Assembly: GCA_014379485.1 (NCBI GenBank)
Contig: JACMLS010000353.1
Location: 1 to 13,068, forward strand
Source of the DNA: Bacteroidia bacterium
Lineage (GTDB): Bacteria; Bacteroidota; Bacteroidia; B-17B0; Aurantibacillaceae
Direction: 5' to 3'
DNA: 13,068 nucleotides
The notes under the pieces are model-generated. The model was not told the DNA's origin. It worked only from the letters and a program-made list of their open reading frames with translations, and searched no databases. Below are positions 1-5,125 of the stretch, in pieces; within the stretch, counting starts at the first letter, position 1; the number at the start of each line of letters is the position of its first letter. The translations under genes were made by a program, and so were the position numbers.

Positions 1-429
1 ACTGAAAAACGCCGTGCGGGTATTCTCTTTCACCTTGCCATGAGCCGCATTTTTGAACCCGGGCAAGAGAAATCTGCAACAGACTGGCTCGCAAAAAACG
101 GGCTTTGTAAAGACGAAGAAGCAGAAGGCATTTGTAAAAAAATCACCTCACTTTTTAAACAAAAAGAATTTTCTGATTTTTTTCTTCAACAAAATTTTTC
201 TCTCAACGAACCCGAAATTATTGGGCAAGATGGTAAGACCAATCGTCCTGACAGAGTTGTTTTCTTTCCGGAGCATACAAGCATTATAGATTATAAAACC
301 GGGGTTGAAAAGGATGATTACGAAGACCAGCTCACAAAATACCAGAACTCAATTAAAAATCTCGGTTACTCTTCAATAAAAAAATACATTGTTTATGTAG
401 ACGAAGAGAGAATAGAAGAACTCGCCTGA
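1..429 (+). CDS. RecB-type PD-(D/E)XK nuclease, C-terminal end (partial gene)
   Basis: The reading frame is open from the first base of the window, so the gene starts upstream; an internal ATG at 40 is not the true start. About 142 residues are visible. Counting from base 1, they contain the ordered RecB nuclease signature: an early histidine in RAGILFH (H11), an aspartate in RPDRV (D84), the catalytic core IIDYKTG (D97, K99), and the helix motif QLTKY (Q110, Y114). In the RecB/AddAB family this module binds a divalent metal and degrades DNA ends. It usually sits at the C-terminus of a UvrD-like helicase of about 1000 residues that processes double-strand breaks. Seeing the domain is direct; assigning it to a UvrD/AddA-like helicase-nuclease is inference, because the helicase part lies outside the window. 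A stand-alone Cas4-like or RecB-like nuclease is the alternative. Confidence 0.8.
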   Translation, partial: TEKRRAGILFHLAMSRIFEPGQEKSATDWLAKNGLCKDEEAEGICKKITSLFKQKEFSDFFLQQNFSLNEPEIIGQDGKTNRPDRVVFFPEHTSIIDYKTGVEKDDYEDQLTKYQNSIKNLGYSSIKKYIVYVDEERIEELA

Positions 430-505
430 CCTTAGCGGTCTCACTCGCCCTTTTCCCTTTCACTCGTCCCCCGTCCCTTCCTGTTGCCGTTCAGTCTCCG
501 GTAAA
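430..505. repeat. CT-rich low-complexity intergenic words
   Basis: Directly after the nuclease stop codon the plus strand is a C/T-rich run of short variant words such as CACTCGCCC, CACTCGTCCC and CCGTCCC. Bases 439-458 match bases 6486-6505 at 19 of 20 positions (TCTCACTCGCCC, one variable base, then TTTCCCT). The repeat is therefore dispersed rather than local. No reading frame or strong hairpin with a T-tract is seen. The rest of the gap to 579 has no recognisable promoter. Confidence 0.6.
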
Positions 506-579
506 ACATTCCATCACATAAGTATTTCCGGTTTGTTTAATATTAGTAATTTCGGGCTCAGTAATTTTAAAATATAACA

Positions 580-2592
580 ATGAAGAACATTTTTTTTCTT
601 TCGCTCTTTTTTTCTGCCGGTTTAATTGCGCAGAATAATTACACCATTGGAATAGATCTTAATTCTATGGACAGAAGCGTAAATCCTAAAGACGACCTGG
701 TGCGTTTTGCAAACGGGAAATGGCTTGATAAAACAACAATACCCGCAACTGAATTTGCCTGGGGCAGTTTTTCTGAAATTAAAGAACGCAACGAAACAAA
801 TCTCAGAAATATTATTCTTGAAGTAGCTGCAGATAAAAAAGCTTTGCCTGCTACCGACAGAAAAAAATTGCAGGATTTTTATTTATCAGCAATGGATTCT
901 GTAAAGCTGAATAAAGATGAACTGAAAAACCTGAAGGGCGAGATGACCGCTATAGACGCGATCAAAACAAAAGCTGAATTGTTTAAATTAGTTGCGCGCC
1001 TGCATAAAACAGGTGTTAACTGTTTTTTCAACTTTGCAATAATGGCAGATTTTAAGAACAGTAATTTAAACAGGTTTTATTTAGGGCAAACTGCCTTAGG
1101 ACTTCCTTCGCGCGATTTTTATTTGTCAGAAAATTATGAGCAGATCCGTACTATGTATACTGATCATATGAAACGTACTTTTCGTTTAATGAAATTCTAC
1201 CCTGAATCTGCAGATGCTTATGCAGGCAGAGCTTATTATGTAGAAAAATTATTGGCAAAAGGTTGTATGAACCAGGTAGAGATGCGCGACGTTCAGAAAC
1301 AATATAATAAAATGAGCGTGAGCGATCTTAAAAAGATAGCGCCCTCAGTAAATATCACCTCTTATTTTGCAGGATTAGGAATTAAAGCGGCAGACACGCT
1401 CATTATAACACAACCTGAATTTTTCAAAAATCTTTCTAAGATGATTGATTCTGTTTCAATAGCAGACTGGAAACTTTATTTTAAATGGGAACTTGTGCAT
1501 GAGATGCAACCTTATTTGTCTGACGATATGGTGAAAGAGAATTTTTCTTTTTACGGAAAAGTTTTATCGGGCACAACAGAAATGAAACCACGCTGGAAAT
1601 TTGCACTTGCTTCAACAGATGCCGCATTAGGAGATGCACTCGGTAAAATATTTGTGGAAAAACATTTTAGCGCAGAAGCAAAGAAAAGAGTGAATACAAT
1701 GGTAGATAATTTAATTGCAGCATTTAAAGAAAGAGTAAAATCAAGACCCTGGATGAGTGAGTCTACCAAAACAGCAGCAATGGTTAAGCTCGATAAAATT
1801 TACCGTAAACTTGGCTTTCCTGACACATGGGAAGATTACAGTAAGATGGATATCAAGCCAGACGCCTTTGTTTTAAATATGATCCGCGTAAATAAATGGA
1901 GGATGATGAAAATGCTGGAGAAAATTGGCAAGCCTGTTGACAAAACAAAATGGGGTATGTCTCCGCCAACAGTAAACGCTTATTATAACCCAAGTACAAA
2001 TGAAATTGCTTTTCCGGCAGGAATCATGCAACCACCGTTTTTTGATCCGGCTGCTGATGATGCATTTAATTATGGAATGATGGGTGCCGTAATTGGCCAT
2101 GAACTTTCTCACGGATTTGATGACCAGGGTTCTCAGTTTGATGCCGAAGGAAATTTTATTACCTGGTGGGCAAAAGAAGATGTAGAAAAGTTTAAAGGTC
2201 TCACTAAAGGATTGGTAAGTCAGTTCAGCAATTATATTGCGGTGGATACTTTTCACGTAAATGGAAATTTAACTTTAGGAGAAAACATTGCTGATCTTGG
2301 CGGATTAACAATGGCCTATTACGCTTACAAAAAATCGTTGAACGGAAAAGCATCTGATGTACGCGAAGGATTTACAGGCGAACAACGTTTTTTTATTTCG
2401 TGGGCACAAGGCTGGAAAGTTAAAATGCGTGATGAGTTTATGAAGCAATTGGTGGCAACAAATCCACACTCGCCAGGCTATTTCCGCGCACTCGGCCCGC
2501 CAAGCAATATGCAGGAATTCTACGATGCATTTGGAATAAAAGAAGGAGATAAAATGTTCAGAGAAAAAAATGTAAGAGTAGAGATCTGGTAG
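580..2592 (+). CDS. M13 family (neprilysin/PepO-like) zinc endopeptidase, exported
   Basis: This 670-residue protein has the usual length and layout of bacterial M13 peptidases. A signal peptide covers about residues 1-18 (MKNIFFLSLFFSAGLIAQ) and has no lipobox cysteine. The mostly helical M13 N-domain follows, then the catalytic domain from about residue 460. The substrate-binding motif NAYY is at 466-469. The zinc motif HELSH (HExxH) is at 507-511. The third zinc ligand and its partner lie in ENIADLGG, with E568 and D572. The conserved RALGPPSNMQEF block follows near the C-terminus, and the protein ends in VEIW, as in bacterial members that lack the eukaryotic CxxW. All catalytic residues are present. 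The family cleaves oligopeptides outside the cytoplasm, so a periplasmic or surface peptide-degrading role is inferred. The ATG at 580 is the only start that gives a proper signal peptide. The gene stands alone, 150 bp after the nuclease gene. Confidence 0.95.
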   Translation: MKNIFFLSLFFSAGLIAQNNYTIGIDLNSMDRSVNPKDDLVRFANGKWLDKTTIPATEFAWGSFSEIKERNETNLRNIILEVAADKKALPATDRKKLQDFYLSAMDSVKLNKDELKNLKGEMTAIDAIKTKAELFKLVARLHKTGVNCFFNFAIMADFKNSNLNRFYLGQTALGLPSRDFYLSENYEQIRTMYTDHMKRTFRLMKFYPESADAYAGRAYYVEKLLAKGCMNQVEMRDVQKQYNKMSVSDLKKIAPSVNITSYFAGLGIKAADTLIITQPEFFKNLSKMIDSVSIADWKLYFKWELVHEMQPYLSDDMVKENFSFYGKVLSGTTEMKPRWKFALASTDAALGDALGKIFVEKHFSAEAKKRVNTMVDNLIAAFKERVKSRPWMSESTKTAAMVKLDKIYRKLGFPDTWEDYSKMDIKPDAFVLNMIRVNKWRMMKMLEKIGKPVDKTKWGMSPPTVNAYYNPSTNEIAFPAGIMQPPFFDPAADDAFNYGMMGAVIGHELSHGFDDQGSQFDAEGNFITWWAKEDVEKFKGLTKGLVSQFSNYIAVDTFHVNGNLTLGENIADLGGLTMAYYAYKKSLNGKASDVREGFTGEQRFFISWAQGWKVKMRDEFMKQLVATNPHSPGYFRALGPPSNMQEFYDAFGIKEGDKMFREKNVRVEIW

Positions 2593-2600
2593 AAGGAGGT

Positions 2601-2630
2601 AATAGGGGATAGGCAATAGTGAATAGGGGA
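2601..2630. repeat. GGGG-rich degenerate intergenic repeat, copy 1
   Basis: Just after the M13 stop codon lies a string of related words: AATAGGGGAT, AGGCAATAGT, GAATAGGGGA. Bases 2601-2619 match 3282-3300, downstream of the next gene, at 18 of 19 positions. The copies are on the same strand and each closely follows a gene end. There is no coding potential and no T-tract, so a simple rho-independent terminator is not supported. Confidence 0.6.
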
Positions 2631-2644
2631 AATAAATTACTAAT

Positions 2645-2708
2645 CCCAATTACCCAATTACCCAATTACCCAATTACCCAATTACCCAATTACCCAATTA
2701 CCCAATTA
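2645..2708. repeat. Perfect tandem repeat, 8 copies of the 8-bp unit CCCAATTA
   Basis: Eight uninterrupted identical copies of CCCAATTA fill 64 bp and end 59 bp before the TTG start of the dCMP deaminase gene. Perfect identity suggests recent expansion or ongoing slippage. The unit length of 8 is not a multiple of three, and the array lies outside any gene. A change in copy number would therefore alter spacing or a 5' untranslated region rather than a protein. There are no spacers, so this is not a CRISPR array. Confidence 0.95.
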
Positions 2709-2767
2709 CATTTTTTACACACCAGAACTTTCTAAACTTTCAAATTCCAGACTTTTAAACTAACAAA

Positions 2768-3265
2768 TTGAAACCAGAAACCAACCAGCCGGAAACCGAA
2801 AACCGAAAACCTTCTTTCGACGATATTTACATGGATCTTGCGCGCAACCTTGCCCGTCGTTCGCATTGTGTGCGTGCCCAGGTAGGCTCTGTGCTCACAA
2901 AAGACACACGCATTGTTTCATTAGGTTACAACGGTCCGCCAGCCGGTACGCACAATTGCGACATTGAATGGGCAGGTGTCGGTTGCCCTAAAGACAGCAA
3001 AGGCAGTTGTTCGCTTGCGTTACACGCAGAGCAAAATGCAATTCTTTACGCTTCAAAAAACAATGTTTCTATAGAAGGCGCAACTTTATACGTAACCCTT
3101 TCTCCCTGCATTTCCTGTGCAAGGGTAATTTATACTATGGGAATAAAAAAAGTCCTTTACCTCGATTCTTATGCCGAATTCAAAGGGCTGTCAATTGACG
3201 AGGGTGTTGAATTCCTTCGTAAATTTGGCGTGGAAGTTGTACGATATTTTATTAAGGAGAAGTAG
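2768..3265 (+). CDS. dCMP deaminase (ComEB-like cytidine deaminase fold)
   Basis: This 165-residue zinc enzyme converts dCMP to dUMP, feeding dTMP synthesis in the cytoplasm. The catalytic HAE (86-88) and the zinc-binding SPCISC (C114 and C117) are intact. The dCMP-deaminase hallmarks GYNGPPAGTHNCD and the Cys-containing insertion GCPKDSKGSC distinguish it from tRNA adenosine or free-base deaminases. The start is uncertain. No in-frame ATG exists before 2831, which would begin within or just before the first conserved helix. An in-frame stop at 2756 precedes a TTG at 2768. The TTG start is preferred because it keeps FDDIYMDLARNLARRSHC, the usual beginning of the family. It adds a polar stretch rich in Pro, Glu and Asn, encoded by GAAACC-type repetitive DNA. 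The gene appears to be transcribed alone. Confidence 0.93.
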   Translation: MKPETNQPETENRKPSFDDIYMDLARNLARRSHCVRAQVGSVLTKDTRIVSLGYNGPPAGTHNCDIEWAGVGCPKDSKGSCSLALHAEQNAILYASKNNVSIEGATLYVTLSPCISCARVIYTMGIKKVLYLDSYAEFKGLSIDEGVEFLRKFGVEVVRYFIKEK

Positions 3266-3281
3266 TTCAAAAAAATAAGGG

Positions 3282-3307
3282 AATAGGGGACAGGCAATAG
3301 GGGATAG
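3282..3307. repeat. GGGG-rich degenerate intergenic repeat, copy 2
   Basis: This is the second copy of the AATAGGGGA-AGGCAATAG word string, 18 of 19 bases identical to 2601-2619. It lies 16 bp after the dCMP deaminase stop. It is followed to 3391 by a different low-complexity style in which the word ATAACCAATA occurs twice (3332-3341 and 3376-3385). That material continues almost to the TTG start of the next gene. Confidence 0.6.
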
Positions 3308-3391
3308 TAACTATTTTTGAACAAATGACTTATAACCAATAACAGAACTTCCCTACAACTATTAACTTACAACTCATAACCAATACCTAAA

Positions 3392-3736
3392 TTGAAAATT
3401 TTCTTCAAATATATATTTTTCATCTTTTTCATTTTTTCCGCGCACACAGTTTTTTCTCAGGAAAAAAAAGAAGGAGGCGATCAGAAAAAAGAAGGAACTA
3501 GTGTTTCGAAAAAAAAAGAAAGGGCAAAAGAAAGGGCAAAACGCCGTGCCGAAAAAAAGAAATGGAAAGAAGCCAGGCGAAACAAACGCATGGACGAAAA
3601 AAAAGTTAAAGCCCACCACAAACGCATTCAAACCAAAGACGTTCAGAAAAGAATGAAAAAGTCCAAAAAGAAATCGCAGCGTTTACACGACAACAAGCGC
3701 GAATTCTTCTTAAAGCGTTGGTTCCGTAAAAAGTAG
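3392..3736 (+). CDS. Small exported, extremely Lys/Arg-rich protein of unknown function
   Basis: The family is not recognised. The 114-residue product begins with a strong hydrophobic signal sequence (MKIFFKYIFFIFFIFSAHTV) and a likely cleavage site near SQ (residues 22-23). The remaining 91 residues contain 29 Lys and 13 Arg against 12 acidic residues, a net charge of about +30. Few hydrophobics remain until an aromatic basic tail, FFLKRWFRKK. The pattern suggests a long charged helix or disordered chain able to bind polyanions such as LPS, teichoic-like polymers or nucleic acid; this is inference only. The start is TTG in the context AAATTGAAA, the same context as the preceding gene's TTG. 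No upstream in-frame ATG gives a signal peptide. The signal peptide and its agreement with the reading frame support a real gene. The opposite-strand open frame here is a shadow. Confidence 0.7.
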   Translation: MKIFFKYIFFIFFIFSAHTVFSQEKKEGGDQKKEGTSVSKKKERAKERAKRRAEKKKWKEARRNKRMDEKKVKAHHKRIQTKDVQKRMKKSKKKSQRLHDNKREFFLKRWFRKK

Positions 3737-3742
3737 TTTGTA

Positions 3743-3850
3743 TCTGTTGCGTTAGAGACCATCTGTTTAAAAAACAAATTTCTGGTTGCGTAGCGATCAT
3801 CTAACAGTTAAGAACAAAAGCAGTATTTTTTTTGGTCGCGTAGCGAATAC
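3743..3850. repeat. Three imperfect copies of a GCGTAGCGA-type intergenic word
   Basis: The gap after the basic-protein gene holds related words: TTGCGTTAGAGACCATCT from about 3747, TTGCGTAGCGATCATCT from about 3786, and TCGCGTAGCGAATACC from 3836. The nine-base core GCGTAGCGA is exact at 3788-3796 and 3838-3846. The last copy contains a small self-complementary TCGC-GTA-GCGA at 3836-3846. No function is evident. Confidence 0.5.
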
Positions 3851-3945
3851 CTTTTTTCGGGAATAAATCTTAGCAGTTATACAATTTTTACTGCCAGATA
3901 TTCATCTCCGGATTATTTTTCCTTTACTCTTCCTACTTTTATTCT

Positions 3946-4377
3946 ATGAAAGCATTCATAAAAGTAATTGCGGCACTATTTTTTTCTCTTTCGCTTTCCT
4001 CTCAGAACGAAGCTATGAGAATTACTGTTTTAGACGATGTAACAAAAGAGGGAATTCCTTTTGCTAATGTTTTAGTAACCAGAAACGGAATAGATGCAGG
4101 AGCAGGAGCAACAGATTTTGATGGAAAAGTTCAGATAAAAAATATTACTCCCGGTTTTTACGATGTAAAAGTTACTTATGTAAATTACCAGCCTCAATTG
4201 CTTTCTGGTGTAAGGGTTGATTCTGCAAAGGTTGTGAGTTTTGAAATCAATATGAAAAACAGTTCCATAATGCTTGATGAATTAACAGTTATTAGTTACA
4301 GAGTTCCTATGATTGACCCCGACGAGCCTTCTGAGAAAAAAAGAAAATGGTGGAAATTTTTCAGCAGAAGAAAATAA
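3946..4377 (+). CDS. Exported single-domain CarboxypepD_reg-like protein, resembling the N-terminus of the downstream TonB receptor
   Basis: The 143-residue product has a signal peptide (about residues 1-20, ending near SSQ). One carboxypeptidase-regulatory-like beta-sandwich domain follows at about 24-110. The protein ends in a short Lys/Arg/Trp/Phe-rich tail containing KRKWWKFFSRRK. In Bacteroidota this domain is normally the N-terminal extension of TonB-dependent receptors. By eye, the domain is about half identical to the same region of the receptor starting at 11544, sharing TKE-PFA, the TDFDG core and YDVKV. It also shares the linker after the domain: RVPMIDPD here (VP at 120-121) against VVPLVDPD there. 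It stops where the receptor's plug would begin. With no plug or barrel it cannot be a transporter. A periplasmic accessory or competitor of that receptor is plausible but inferred. A remnant of a truncated receptor is the alternative, though the clean tail and stop argue against simple decay. Confidence 0.88.
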   Translation: MKAFIKVIAALFFSLSLSSQNEAMRITVLDDVTKEGIPFANVLVTRNGIDAGAGATDFDGKVQIKNITPGFYDVKVTYVNYQPQLLSGVRVDSAKVVSFEINMKNSSIMLDELTVISYRVPMIDPDEPSEKKRKWWKFFSRRK

Positions 4378-4434
4378 AAATGAATACGGAGCGATTACAA
4401 TTTATTCTTAAGGAAGATTAAATTTCAGTTTGTT

Positions 4435-4532
4435 GTTAGTCGTTGTTCGTTCTCTTGAACGTTCCGGGGTTGTTAAGGTTTTACGAATCATCAAAGACAA
4501 ACGAACAAACAAATCAACGAACAACGACTAAC
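4435..4532. repeat. 17-bp perfect inverted repeat between convergent genes
   Basis: The left arm GTTAGTCGTTGTTCGTT (4435-4451) is the exact reverse complement of the right arm (4516-4532). The 64-base loop contains the palindrome GAACGTTC and further AACGAACAA-like words. The right arm ends three bases beyond the stop codon of the minus-strand TPR gene. The left arm lies 57 bp after the plus-strand stop at 4377. The position suits a bidirectional end-of-transcript structure, but the long loop and missing T-tracts make a classic terminator unlikely. Confidence 0.85.
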
Positions 4533-4534
4533 GT

Positions 4535-5125
4535 TTAACGCCCGCACAATTTTCTTACCGCAGCAGCCGCTTCGGGATAACCGAGTTGATCAGCCTTTAT
4601 AAAATCTTCACAAGGATTTTCTTTCATGCGATATTTTCCAATGGCGCGTAAATAGTAGGCTTTTGCATAATCGGGTTTAATTTCTACCGCGCTGTTAAGA
4701 TCAGTAATTGATTCCTGAATGCGGTTTAGTTTTCCTAATGCCATGGCCCTGTTTAAAAAATAAAGCGCTTCTGTTGGACTTAACTGAATAGCTGTATTAT
4801 AATCTGCTAGCGATTCTTCTATCCGGCCAGCTTCGTCTTTGCAAAGGGCGCGCTGGAACCAGGCTTTAGCAAGTGCGGGTTTTTCTTTAATTACAAGATC
4901 AAGGTCGTTAATTGCTTTTGTGTATTGCTTTGTTTCTGTAAGCAATATGGCCCTTGCAAATAAAGCTTTGTAATAAGGTGTTATTTCAATGCAAAGGCTG
5001 AAAGAATTATAGGCTTCTTCTTTTTTTCCTTCCTTTAAAAAAGTAGCGCCTTCATTGAAATACACTTCATAATACTTTGGGTTTTTTTTTAATTGCTTTG
5101 TTGAAATAAGAATGCGCTTTTTCAA
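4535..5125 (-). pseudogene. TPR-repeat C-terminal part of the TMTC-like protein, out of frame with its N-terminal part
   Basis: This frame encodes about five tetratricopeptide repeats, for example YYEVYFNEGATFLKEGKKEE, AWFQRALCKDEAGRIEESLA and YFLNRAMALGKLNRIQESIT. It ends with CEDFIKADQLGYPEAA and a final LCGR, as in many Bacteroidota TPR proteins. Its only apparent start is a TTG at 5125 that reads the overlap in a meaningless frame (MKKRILISTKQL), so it is not an independent gene. It is the continuation of the gene at 6437-5067. If the run of nine A's (plus-strand T's at 5082-5090) is read as eight, the sequence becomes AIKKNPKYYEVYFNEG, a normal TPR junction. The intact product would have about 633 residues and about six TPRs. 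TPRs mediate protein-protein contacts. The break may be a real mutation, a slippage site, or a sequencing or assembly error. Confidence 0.8.

Noticed and set aside
1873..2256. Minus-strand open frame inside the M13 gene
   Set aside because: It covers the catalytic domain with its HExxH motif on the plus strand and has no domain signature of its own.
2645..2708. Possible CRISPR or origin iteron array
   Set aside because: The units are contiguous 8-mers with no spacers. No cas, replication-initiation or DnaA-box context was seen.
3374..3631. Minus-strand Phe-rich open frame
   Set aside because: It is the antisense shadow of the Lys-rich coding strand (AAA/AAG runs read as Phe). The plus-strand frame has a signal peptide and sensible layout.
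3946..4377. Truncated TonB receptor pseudogene
   Set aside because: The protein has an intact signal peptide, a complete domain, the linker and its own basic tail with a clean stop. No plug or barrel remnants follow in any frame before the inverted repeat.
4435..4532. Integron attC site, suggested by GTTAGTC and GACTAAC at the ends
   Set aside because: The boxes are in the opposite order to attC (which begins with the AAC-type box and ends with the GTT-type box). There is no integrase or cassette array.
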